Under the pieces are notes generated by a model. That model searched no databases, had not been told where the DNA came from, and saw nothing but the letters and a program-made list of their open reading frames with translations. From assembly GCA_004802725.1 (NCBI GenBank), contig SGPM01000515.1, forward strand, positions 1-14,442: a stretch of 14,442 nucleotides of DNA. The letters run 5' to 3'. Shown here piece after piece: positions 7,683-14,442 of the stretch. The DNA comes from Antrodiella citrinella. Its lineage: Eukaryota; Basidiomycota; Agaricomycetes; Polyporales; Steccherinaceae. Position 1 is the first letter of the stretch. Each line of letters starts with the position of its first letter. A program made the position numbers and the translations under genes.

Positions 7683-10264
7683 CGCAGGTGGTGAGACTCG
7701 CCGCCGGTCTTAAGTGGTTTCGGAACCGCTCCCGGAGGCAAACCGGACAGGTAGGTGTCGTACGGGCAGCTAACGTAGTACTGGTTGTCCTCGCCTTCGA
7801 CCTGGGTCACCGTAGTCGCGTACTCGTCGGGAGAGAAGTCCGGAACGTCTACCGGCTCGGGAGCCTCCGGAACGGGGACCAACTCCTGCGCCATAACGCC
7901 TGGAACGAACGGTAGCACCACCGGATCGTCGTCCACGAAACGCACGACCTTCGGAGTGCTCACTATGACTTCATCGGTCTCCTCGTCGATCTCCTCCATG
8001 TAGGCGTGGGTCGCGACTGTCGGGACGGGTGGCTTTCGGATCGGCGTAACGTACTCGCGATACTTGTTCGTAACCTCGGGGGACACGGCGAGAAGCTCCT
8101 TATGAGATATCGTGATGGAAGATGCGTTCAACGANCGTTCGTAAACTGCCTGGATGACCTCCTGGTTGTACGCTGGCGGNCGGGTGCGATACGCNGCCTG
8201 GTTCGTCGACGGATACGTGGTCNGCTGCTGCGGCTGCCCTGCTGGNTTCGAAGGTGCTCCCATGACTCGTTGTGCCGGCGGCTGATANGTCGCGTCTCGA
8301 GCGAGACTGTANGGATGGGTTATCAACGGTACGCCTTGCGCNGGGACCTGCGATNGTGCTTGCGCGGAACTCGGCGGCTCGGACGTGGCTCTCGGACCTG
8401 GACTCGCACGACGCGGCATCGGTGGTACGGGGGCGATNGGTGCTGCGTTCCTAACANCCTCGGGGACTGTGGCCTGGGCGGGTGCGGGTCCGAGCGTAGC
8501 CTGACGGGGAACCGGTTCGTCGCTCTCGTACTGGTTGGCGGGCGGAGGTACGAAACCTACTGCGCGGGCACCCGAACGCGTCATGCGACCTTCGACGACT
8601 GCCGTGTCCATCTGACTCAACACTTCGATCTCGTGCTTTAACGCCTCGATACGGCTCTCTCGTGTGAATAGCGAGTACTGGGATAGCTGCTCGACCGGGG
8701 AGACCTCTAACATCATTTGAGTCGCGGGCGCGGGGCCGGGGCCTTGGTTCGGGTCGTTGTTTAGAGCTGGCGGGCCTCGTCGGTTTCCCGGGTGCTGCGC
8801 GTGCCATTCGATGAATCGGTTACGCATACCTGCGAGATCGTCGCGATATTCCCGTGGCAAGAAGTGACCCGTAGGTAACACTATCTTGTTGTCGTAGTTC
8901 CGCGCGATCAGGCCGTCCGCGAGATCCTTGTTGGCTGTCTCGCATCGGGACGCGATATGGCCGGGCTCGTTACAGTAGTGGCATAAACCGTTGTTCTGCG
9001 TCCATCCTGGCGGTGCTTGGTAGGTTCCGGGAGCCATGGGTGGTCTGGGGGCGGTAGCCTGCATATGGAATCGTCCGAACATCGCGTTAAGATCCTCGCG
9101 TTTCACGATGAGGGTATCGGGAGCTCCGAGGGCTGAGGGAGGCGCGGCGGCGGTCGAAGAGCTAACGGGAAAAGACTGAAAGGAAGAACCACCGGTGGTA
9201 GCCGCGATCGAAGAGTTCGTGGTCGAAGAGGGGTTCGCTCGCTCGTCCTGGAATAACCACAAGGCCGCCGANTGAACTTCCGCGAGNGTGAAGGTGTATC
9301 CGCGCCGCTGGTCGGGGTTCTTAAGCCTTAACTGNCCTCTAATCGCCGTCTCCTGGGCCTCGGTAAACGCACGATACAGGCAGAAGGCTGTGTCGTTCTC
9401 GCCGATCAGCTTCTCCTTAATGAGCGCGTTCGCAATGTCGGAGTACTCGCGGTAGAGCTCGGCGTAGTCGGACTCCGATCGAACTCCTTTCTCNTTCCAA
9501 CGCGCGACCAAGAGATCTAAATCCTCCCGAATATACTTCTTCTTCCCGTCTGCGCCAGGGTGCTGAGCGTATACGGCCTGCTTAAAGTCGTCGAAAGATT
9601 TGGTAGCGTCGCTATACTCGGGGGTGTTCCTCCAACGGTCGGTATGTTCGGAAGGCTCGTAGCGACACGCCCACTTTTTCTGGAGCGCGACGTCGACAAT
9701 TCCGCAACGCCCGAACAACTCTTCGACGTCCTCGAAGTAGTTGCCGATAGTCGTCGGACGTGCTGCATTGAAGGTAGGTGCGTTTCGATCGCTGCGTAGC
9801 GGCATCTGGTGTTGTTGAGCCATGACGGCGGGAACGATGGCGGGGACTATAGGTACGGGGGCGGGAACAATTGGGATGATGGGGACGATGGGTGGAATAA
9901 CCGCACTAGACTGCGACGATGGGTTTGGTGTCCGTGACGCAAGACGCTGNGGACGAGTTCGGACTTCGCTAGAACGACCGGTGTAATCGAGTTCGATGGC
10001 CTCGTCGTCGGTGCCGATGGGGTGGCTCGCTCGAGTTTGTCGAAACGCTCGCAGTGCGGTGGCAGCGCGTTCGGAATCGATGTCGTCGAAGCGTTCGTTC
10101 AGGTTGGCGATTCTCTGTACTGGAGTAGTGGTGAAGATACGCGAAGTCGACGGTGTCGGNGGCTGGGGCAACGGTTGAGAGTCTCGGACTGGGGTCGAAG
10201 GTCGTTCGGGGCTCGAGCCTTCCTCGGACGAGCTCGGAGGGGTCACGGTGAGGATGGTACTCAA
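7202..10264 (-). CDS. gag: Gag-protease polyprotein
   Basis: About 1020 residues, forming the virus-like particle and processing the polyprotein. Residues 1-147 are Pro/Ser-rich with a Pro/Val/Ile repeat (about 125-147). A capsid-like region typical of agaric gypsy Gag follows (PTFNAARPTTIGNYFEDVEELFG region). The nucleocapsid zinc knuckle C-x2-C-x4-H-x4-C is at 8983-8942, residues 428-441 (CHYCNEPGHIASRC). A Pro/Ala-rich linker leads to a retropepsin domain with ILDGGSQI (catalytic Asp at 7633, residue 878), a flap-like MQSANG and the conserved DILVGRPF. The D-G-G-S form replaces the classical D-S/T-G and is usual for this clade as I recall it. The first codon of the frame region, at 10264, is TTG (TTGAGTACC), not ATG; the first in-frame ATG is at 9823. 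N bases at 9950 and 10160 lie on third codon positions, mildly supporting translation upstream of 9823. The stop at 7202 is in the overlap with pol. Confidence 0.9.
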   Translation of the reverse strand: MSTILTVTPPSSSEEGSSPERPSTPVRDSQPLPQXPTPSTSRIFTTTPVQRIANLNERFDDIDSERAATALRAFRQTRASHPIGTDDEAIELDYTGRSSEVRTRXQRLASRTPNPSSQSSAVIPPIVPIIPIVPAPVPIVPAIVPAVMAQQHQMPLRSDRNAPTFNAARPTTIGNYFEDVEELFGRCGIVDVALQKKWACRYEPSEHTDRWRNTPEYSDATKSFDDFKQAVYAQHPGADGKKKYIREDLDLLVARWXEKGVRSESDYAELYREYSDIANALIKEKLIGENDTAFCLYRAFTEAQETAIRXQLRLKNPDQRRGYTFXLAEVXSAALWLFQDERANPSSTTNSSIAATTGGSSFQSFPVSSSTAAAPPSALGAPDTLIVKREDLNAMFGRFHMQATAPRPPMAPGTYQAPPGWTQNNGLCHYCNEPGHIASRCETANKDLADGLIARNYDNKIVLPTGHFLPREYRDDLAGMRNRFIEWHAQHPGNRRGPPALNNDPNQGPGPAPATQMMLEVSPVEQLSQYSLFTRESRIEALKHEIEVLSQMDTAVVEGRMTRSGARAVGFVPPPANQYESDEPVPRQATLGPAPAQATVPEXVRNAAXIAPVPPMPRRASPGPRATSEPPSSAQAXSQVXAQGVPLITHXYSLARDAXYQPPAQRVMGAPSXPAGQPQQXTTYPSTNQXAYRTXPPAYNQEVIQAVYEXSLNASSITISHKELLAVSPEVTNKYREYVTPIRKPPVPTVATHAYMEEIDEETDEVIVSTPKVVRFVDDDPVVLPFVPGVMAQELVPVPEAPEPVDVPDFSPDEYATTVTQVEGEDNQYYVSCPYDTYLSGLPPGAVPKPLKTGGESHHLRCIRSKVNNREEVDCILDGGSQIISMSEATCHALSLPYDPATRMSMQSANGTTDTSLGLCRNVPFSIGHIIVYLQVHVIRAAAYDILVGRPFDVLTASLIQNYTNEEQTITITCPNSGIKTTLPTFPRTRPKFSMPMPVKNEHSFDTTDRDVTVFRSSGN

Positions 10265-10821
10265 GCTACGATAGAACCGGGATAGGGTTCGGTCTGCGCG
10301 AGAGGTCGACGGGGGATCTATGATGATAGGGAGGCAAACGAAGTAATCGAGCGATATATTGGGTTTTGTGATAATGANGGTAAGGGATACTCAACAGGGA
10401 CTGTGTAGGGTGTTGTGGGCTTTGGGGTAACAAGATACGCGAAGGGGAACGAGGGAGATCTAGAGAACGCAAGAGAAAAACGCAGGGAGACTGGAAACCT
10501 GTTCTGGGAAAGGGGGGGGAACTCTCTCTCTCNTCGAACTCTACGCCGGACTCCTTCTTCTACCTACGACGACCCGCCCGGGTACTGCTACGAATCTTCG
10601 AAGGTATAACTAGGAACGTCGGGATGCGGGAATAAAGTCCGAAATCAGAAAGCAAAATTTGCGAAGTGATACCNAAGAAATGAGCCGGGATAGAAATATG
10701 ATGGGGATTTCAAAGAGNAAACCTCGCCGCACTGAAAGGTCAAGCGAGGCCGGGTATCGTAAGGTACGGACAGNGTNCGATAGTGCCCGCGGGAGCTTCG
10801 NGAACNCTGCGACGACGGGTG
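10265..10821 (-). promoter_or_regulatory. Leader between ORF0 and gag
   Basis: 557 bp without a convincing gene. On the minus strand it holds a CT-rich stretch (about 10545-10430, with a CTCTCTCTCT run reading plus at 10522-10531) and AATATATC at 10360-10353, about 90 nt before the gag frame start. This resembles a fungal core promoter or leader and could give gag a separate transcript. A GGTATCAC at about 10674 recalls a primer binding site, but the better one is at 12058-12074. Confidence 0.3.
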
Positions 10822-11760
10822 TCAAATGACGACGTGATACATGTAGGGAACGAGGTCTTGCCCGCCGGGGACGGGTCGCAACCAATAGTACTGGTGTCTG
10901 GCACCGACGTCTCCGTAGCGTGTCGACGGGTACCAGATCTCGGCGGTGTGCGGGAACGAATGCTCGAAAGTCTGGTAGTGGATTACGAGGTGCAGCACGT
11001 CGGATCGGCTGGCTTCCTCGACGGCCTTTCGGAAGGCTTGGATAATTCCGTCCTGCACCGAACCGTTTACGCGCTGACGATTCCCGAAGTACAACTCGAA
11101 GTGGTTCTCGGCGAGACCGAACTCGAGAGTCCCGTAGAAGCAACCGCCGTCGAGCTGGGCGCACTGAACCCAAATTCTGGTGAAGTCGTACGGGGCCTTC
11201 GGCTTGCGAGAGTCCCGTTCGTACGGCGGTTCGGCGAGCGAAGTCGTTGGGTAGACGCGATAAGTCCTAGCAAGATACTCCGCTCGGTCTCGTCGAGTGC
11301 TCGCTGCGTTCCGTGATTCTGCTATCTCTCCNGTTTCCACTTCGGCCTCTCCTCGCTCTGCTAAAGTCGGCATCTCCGCTCCGGAATCCTCAGTGGTGGG
11401 TCCTACGGTGCCAGTCGCTGGCTCGGATACCGTTCCTTCGCTCGGAACCATGTCNGGTACGGTCGCATCGTCCATCCAATGGGTCTGCGTCTCCTTCTTC
11501 CCAATCCTCTCACCACCCACACCTTCGCCTGCTCCGGTGAGTCCGGTCGATCCTGCGCCGAAGATATTGTTGCCTGTAAATCCGATCGGCGGGCCGAAGT
11601 ACTGCGCGGGTCCGAGTCGCATCCCGAGTGGAACGGTCGGAGTGCCATGCGTCTCGTATAGTCGGTTCTTGCGCTCGATGTTGGCCCGTNGCGCGCGAGT
11701 GATGTGTCGACCGCGCGCCGCGTACTGAGGAGGGGGACAACTGCCGGAATGGTTGGACAT
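10822..11760 (-). CDS. ORF0: extra protein upstream of gag, unknown function
   Basis: ATG at 11760, 312 codons, stop at 10822. The frame is open further upstream to 12153, but that part overlaps the primer binding site and LTR end, so 11760 (MSNHSGSCPPPQY) is the natural start, about 300 nt after the primer binding site. Residues 1-150 or so are low complexity (Gly, Pro, Thr, Glu). The C-terminal 130 residues look like a folded alpha/beta domain rich in aromatic residues, with CFYGTLEFGLAENHFELYFG, VQDGIIQAFRKAVEEA and HQYYWLRPVPGGQDLVPYMY. No zinc knuckle, protease or polymerase motif, no signal peptide or membrane segment. Two of its three ambiguous bases fall on third codon positions. It could be an accessory protein of the element or a separated Gag N-terminal module; I do not recognise it. 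Confidence 0.6.
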   Translation of the reverse strand: MSNHSGSCPPPQYAARGRHITRAXRANIERKNRLYETHGTPTVPLGMRLGPAQYFGPPIGFTGNNIFGAGSTGLTGAGEGVGGERIGKKETQTHWMDDATVXDMVPSEGTVSEPATGTVGPTTEDSGAEMPTLAERGEAEVEXGEIAESRNAASTRRDRAEYLARTYRVYPTTSLAEPPYERDSRKPKAPYDFTRIWVQCAQLDGGCFYGTLEFGLAENHFELYFGNRQRVNGSVQDGIIQAFRKAVEEASRSDVLHLVIHYQTFEHSFPHTAEIWYPSTRYGDVGARHQYYWLRPVPGGQDLVPYMYHVVI

Positions 11761-12057
11761 GNTTGCGGGATGTTCTGGAGACTTGATACGCGTTGCTCGG
11801 TATATGGCAGAATCTTGGTGTCCAATACGCGATAAATCCGGTTCAGTATATAGGGCGCAACTGGAATCCCGAGGCAATATGGGGGCTTCCCGTGTTCGCG
11901 GGTTCCGTAACCGCGCAGAATATTGACCCATGTGGGACGCTGTGGGTCCGCGTGTACCGCGCGCTTCGACGAAATATAGTGGCGGTGCCAATATGCGGGA
12001 GGGATAATGTCGGGATAGAGGTGATAGGAAGCCTGGCAAACTTAAAACCTTTACACC
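11761..12057 (-). other. 5' untranslated leader of the retroelement
   Basis: About 300 nt between the primer binding site and ORF0. It is richer in A/T, with several scattered AATAT words. No gene, stable hairpin or repeat was recognised; the packaging and dimerisation signals expected here in LTR elements cannot be identified by eye. Confidence 0.35.
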
Positions 12058-12074
12058 CCTCGCGGTGGGCTCCA
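12058..12074 (-). promoter_or_regulatory. Primer binding site, likely for tRNA-Cys
   Basis: The minus strand reads TGGAGCCCACCGCGAGG four nt (TTTG) after the LTR end CATCA. Its complement, CCTCGCGGTGGGCTCCA, has the layout of a tRNA 3' end: T-stem strand CTCGC, seven-base acceptor strand GGTGGGC, discriminator T, then CCA. A U discriminator is characteristic of eukaryotic tRNA-Cys, so that tRNA is the best guess (inference). It primes minus-strand DNA synthesis. Confidence 0.7.
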
Positions 12075-12078
12075 CAAA

Positions 12079-12450
12079 TGATGCACCAGACGGGCTCCTG
12101 AACGCAGAAGTAACCCACCCAACAATGGGGGTACTCCAGGAGGAGGACACCACGTAAGGGCGTAAGTAGAGGAGTCGTAAGGGTGGGCCGAGGACCTAGG
12201 AATAGTGTAGAGTAATCCGGCGATGTTCGTGTGTCGTCCGAGATGACTTGCACAACGCCCGATGACCTACGAGACCGCACGAGCGTAGTACCGAAATAGC
12301 TACGAAGCCTGCGGAGAAGTACTAGACCGCGCGGAATGGCTATGGCGTGACTAGCTGGCTGATAAAACGCGATTGATAGGGTCCACGGAAAGTACGAAGC
12401 TGACAGGAATAGGTCCGAGAGTGTCCGGACCGATGGACGATAGGGGCCGC
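12079..12450 (-). repeat. 5' LTR, 3' portion only (372 bp)
   Basis: On the minus strand this is the end of the LTR, finishing CATCA at 12079. It is an inverted copy of 13178-13549: both are exactly 372 bp with 16 substitutions by my count (about 96 % identity) and no gaps. The first 727 bp or so of the LTR, with the TATA-like box, are missing. At 12450/12451 it meets the first base of the plus-oriented LTR. Confidence 0.88.
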
Positions 12451-12838
12451 TGATGAGCCCCGATTCTCGATGGTACCCGCGCGCCGCTATTACGCACCGA
12501 CTAGCACCCATCCGCCCCTACCTCGGCACCTTCGGAGACTTCTCATCCGCTACGTCGACTCGTATTCACGTCCGCACATCCCGACGAATGACCCGCGTAT
12601 CACCTGCGATGTCCGAAATCCTTGAACTCACGTCCGCGCATCGTCCGAAGCCACGCGAGAGCTACACGCTAACCTCCGGTCCCTCCTTTCGTACACTCGT
12701 TCCTATATCGTATCTCCCTCGGACATCATATCGTAGTTTCCGGACCTTTCTCGTACCTTCTCGGACACTTTCGTTTGTCTTATTTCTTACTTCTCGACTC
12801 TTTCTCGTAGCTACCAACTAGATTAGTCCGTATCCTAC

Positions 12839-12843
12839 TATAA
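12839..12843 (+). promoter_or_regulatory. Candidate TATA box of the LTR (complete copy)
   Basis: TATAA in the palindrome CCTACTATAAGTAGG, LTR position 389-393, conserved with 425-421 in the 3' LTR fragment. Downstream transcription would run rightward into the broken host gene on its antisense strand. Confidence 0.4.
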
Positions 12844-12956
12844 GTAGGCGCACTATGTACATTAGAACAAAGAAGAAGATCCCCCTCCCCTTTTCCCCCT
12901 TAATACCTGTGAGAGCGAAGATTTCACGAACCCCTGCGAACCGCGTGCGTATATTT

Positions 12957-13085
12957 CTATTGCGACCCCTTTTTCGTTCTTTGGTTATCCTGCGTTTACT
13001 GTGTTGCGTTGCGTTTCTAACGAGCCCCGAGTTCTACTGCGTTTACTACTGCGTTCACCTTCTATTGCGACCCCATTGCGTTTAC
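12957..13085 (+). repeat. Cluster of TGCGTTTAC-like words inside the LTR
   Basis: Six to eight degenerate copies of TTGCG or CTGCGTTTAC occur in about 130 bp, for example at 12991, 13005, 13039, 13050 and 13078, along with two copies of ATTGCGACCCC. They lie downstream of the TATA-like box. Could be remnants of short tandem duplication; role unknown. Confidence 0.5.
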
Positions 13086-13526
13086 GACCCTCTCGACGCC
13101 GTGTTTCCACCTCTGCTCGCTGTTCGATATACCGCTATCGTCCCGCGTCCCCTTCCTTTATCTTCGCAATATCGCCCGCGGCCCCTATTGTCCATCGGTC
13201 CGGACACTCTCGGACCTATTCCCGTCAGTTTCGTACTTTCCGCGGACCCTCTCGATCGCGTTTTATCAGTCAGCTAGTCACGCCATAGCCATTCCGCGCG
13301 GTCTAGTACTTCTCCGCAGGCTTCGTAGCTATTTCGGTACTACGCTCGTACGGCCTCGTAGGTCACCGGGCGTTGCGCGAGTCATCTCGGACGACACACG
13401 AACATCACCGGACTACTCTACTCTATTCCTAGGTCCTCGGCCCACCCTTACGACTCCTCTACTTACGCCCTTGCGTGGTGTCCTCCTCCTGGAGTACCCC
13501 CATTGTTGGGTGGGTTACTTCTGCGT

Positions 13527-14201
13527 TCAGGAGCCCGTCTGGTGCATCAACGCCGCTGCCTTGAACATCGGGAGCCTTGAAAGACGTATTTGTGCGTCTG
13601 GGGCACCTTTGCGCACAACATCCATCTCACCGTCCACCTTATCCCAAAGCTTCCACGCAGTCACAAGCTCATCGGATGCACTTGGCTTGGCTCCTTCGGT
13701 AGACAACTTCTCAATTACCACAGCGCTGCTCTGTATCAAGTCTGCAGATATCTTTCCTTCACGGACGCCATAGCTCAGCGTTTTTGCGAGACGTGTAGAG
13801 AGACGGGGAGAAAGACTTGACTGAGCTTCTTGTTCGGTGAGCTTGTTCGTTGCGCGGCAAATTGCTTGCAAACATGAAGCGTAGTCACCAAGCTCATACA
13901 AAGCTGCACTAAGGTTTGACGAGTACACGGCTTCATGAGGCGCAGCAGCTTCAGCCTTAGAATCCGTCAATTAGCATCATAAGACTGTGAACAGATAGAA
14001 CACACTGACCTGACAGTAAAGCTTCACGGCTCTTCAAGAAGAACGCGTCGTGAGCTCGTAGTACTTCATACCACGGTACCGCGTAGCTATAGCATGTAGT
14101 ACTACTATATGATCGAGGTGGACTTACTCGTGAAATGATCGTTGCTTGAACTTCAAGTTTCCAGCTTCTTTTAGTTGAGTAGCTTTGTCTTTGTCGGCCA
14201 T
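13527..14201 (-). pseudogene. Host TPR-like helical protein gene cut by the LTR
   Basis: Minus-strand exons: 14201-14128 (ATG in GACCACCATGG context), 14031-14010 (22 nt) and 13955 onward. Introns: 96 nt (14127-14032, GTAAGT..GAAG) and 54 nt (14009-13956, GTCAGT..CTAAG, with GCTAAT upstream). The joined product starts MADKDKATQLKEAGNLKFKQ, continues through HEAVKLYCQ, then AVYSSNLSAALYELGDYASC, a tetratricopeptide-like helix pair of the protein-protein interaction kind. Helical sequence follows, with RLSTRLAKTLSYGVREG and IRLSRLPMFKAAA. At 13550 the exon meets the LTR end; the frame gains seven residues (LMHQTGS) from the LTR and stops at 13527. Only the N-terminal 165 or so residues remain, so it is probably non-functional or makes a truncated protein. 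The rest of the gene is not in the window. TPR is inferred from the pattern; exact family uncertain. Confidence 0.75.
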
Positions 14202-14340
14202 GGTGGTCACTGGACTTTTCGAAGTGGTCGATACAAAGTTGACACGTCGACGATGATGAGACTCACGGCTCGCTGGTACCGGATACGCCCATAGGAGACC
14301 ATTTTAGCATTATTCCGCGGCACTTCGGACCTCTTCGAGT
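14202..14340 (-). promoter_or_regulatory. Upstream region of the TPR-like gene
   Basis: Non-coding sequence before the ATG at 14201 reading minus. No clear TATA box or CT-rich block. It lies between the start codon and the minisatellite at 14341-14442, so it should contain the core promoter. Confidence 0.35.
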
Positions 14341-14442
14341 CGATTCTACGATACGTCGGACCCTTCCTATACGATTCTACGATGCGTCGGACCCCTTCGA
14401 TTCGATTCTACGGTGCATCGGACTTCTTCTACTCCCTTCTAC
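14341..14442. repeat. 31-bp minisatellite
   Basis: Three tandem units at 14341-14371, 14372-14402 and 14403-14433 plus the start of a fourth, running off the window. Each begins CGATTCTACG followed by a version of ATGCGTCGGAC and a TTC-rich tail. Units differ at several positions. A degenerate unit (CTTCGGACCTCTTCGAGT) precedes the array at about 14323-14340. It sits in the upstream region of the TPR-like gene. Confidence 0.8.

Larger units (their letters stand above)
321..12450 (-). mobile_element. Ty3/gypsy LTR retrotransposon, truncated at both LTRs, with antisense cargo gene
   Basis: One element read on the minus strand: 5' LTR fragment (12450-12079), primer binding site, ORF0, gag-protease, pol with order PR-RT-RNase H-IN (the Ty3/gypsy order), an opposite-strand gene, polypurine tract and 3' LTR fragment (813-321). 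Both LTR pieces match parts of the complete LTR at 12451-13549: the 5' piece matches its last 372 bp at about 96 %, the 3' piece its first 493 bp at roughly 85-90 %. The 5' LTR lacks its first 727 bp or so, including the TATA-like box, so this copy has probably lost its own promoter. An alternative is that the true end is the relict polypurine tract at 3418-3427 and the gene at 1131-3029 is unrelated flank. I prefer the longer element because the LTR follows the tract at 814-822 directly and no matching LTR follows the inner one. Confidence 0.7.
12451..13549 (+). mobile_element. Complete LTR (solo or lone end) inserted in a host gene
   Basis: 1099 bp beginning TGATG and ending CATCA, a perfect 5-bp terminal inverted repeat of the TG..CA type. 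Its first 493 bp match the 3' LTR at 813-321 and its last 372 bp match the 5' LTR at 12450-12079. No polypurine tract precedes it and no primer binding site follows, so it is a solo LTR or a lone end. The 5-bp flanks differ (GCCGC left, ACGCC right), so no target-site duplication is seen. The right end interrupts the third exon of the TPR-like gene. Confidence 0.85.

Noticed and set aside
10660..10690. Primer binding site TNGGTATCAC just before gag
   Set aside because: No LTR end repeated elsewhere precedes it, whereas the site at 12058-12074 follows a confirmed LTR end.
11843..12511. 222-residue open frame across the LTR junction
   Set aside because: It crosses the 12450/12451 LTR boundary and the primer binding site; the matching frame in the other arm differs after the shared part.
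12079..13549. A foldback or MITE-like DNA transposon with 372-bp terminal inverted repeats
   Set aside because: The right arm and the centre form one complete LTR with TG..CA ends, and the left arm is followed by a primer binding site, so both arms are LTRs in opposite orientation. No target-site duplication or transposase was seen.
1..14442. CRISPR arrays, tRNA or rRNA genes, bacterial operons
   Set aside because: None seen. The only tRNA-like string is the primer binding site complement, which lacks the rest of a tRNA.

Overview
The window looks like a repeat-rich region of a filamentous basidiomycete genome, probably Agaricomycetes. Three things point there: spliceosomal introns of about 54-96 nt with GT..AG ends, a Ty3/gypsy polyprotein with the motif wording typical of agaric elements (D-x-G-S protease, EPSNSSYRSRW-type reverse transcriptase), and a TPR-type host gene of a style common in these fungi. 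Roughly 85 % of the window is one retrotransposon. Most scattered N bases fall inside its open reading frames.

Layout, read on the minus strand: (i) 12451-12079 side: the last 372 bp of a 5' LTR ending CATCA, then a 4-nt gap and a primer binding site at 12074-12058; (ii) an extra upstream ORF of unknown function at 11760-10822 (ORF0); (iii) a CT-rich leader and gag-protease, 10264-7202; (iv) pol (RT, RNase H, integrase) in the -1 frame, about 7225-3402; (v) a gene on the opposite (plus) strand, 1131-3029, with three exons and two introns, encoding a 592-aa cysteine-cluster protein; (vi) the polypurine tract (822-814) and the start of a 3' LTR (813-321). The LTR then joins abruptly to a truncated second copy of the cysteine-cluster gene that runs off the left edge (320-1).

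Right of the element, a complete plus-oriented LTR of the same family (12451-13549, TGATG..CATCA) sits head-to-head against the truncated 5' LTR. Its right end cuts a host TPR-like gene (minus strand, exons at 14201-14128, 14031-14010 and 13955-13550). A 31-bp minisatellite lies upstream of that gene at the right edge.

The most notable points are: an intron-containing gene carried in antisense between pol and the 3' LTR, whose introns would survive retrotransposition because the element RNA is its complement; a duplicated polypurine tract plus a GNRA-loop hairpin with compensatory changes, one copy on each side of that gene; an ORF upstream of gag; and ambiguous bases that fall almost entirely on third codon positions of pol, as expected from a collapsed family under purifying selection. 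The element itself looks mostly coding-competent, but its 5' LTR lacks the promoter half and gag lacks a normal ATG, so this copy is probably not autonomous.
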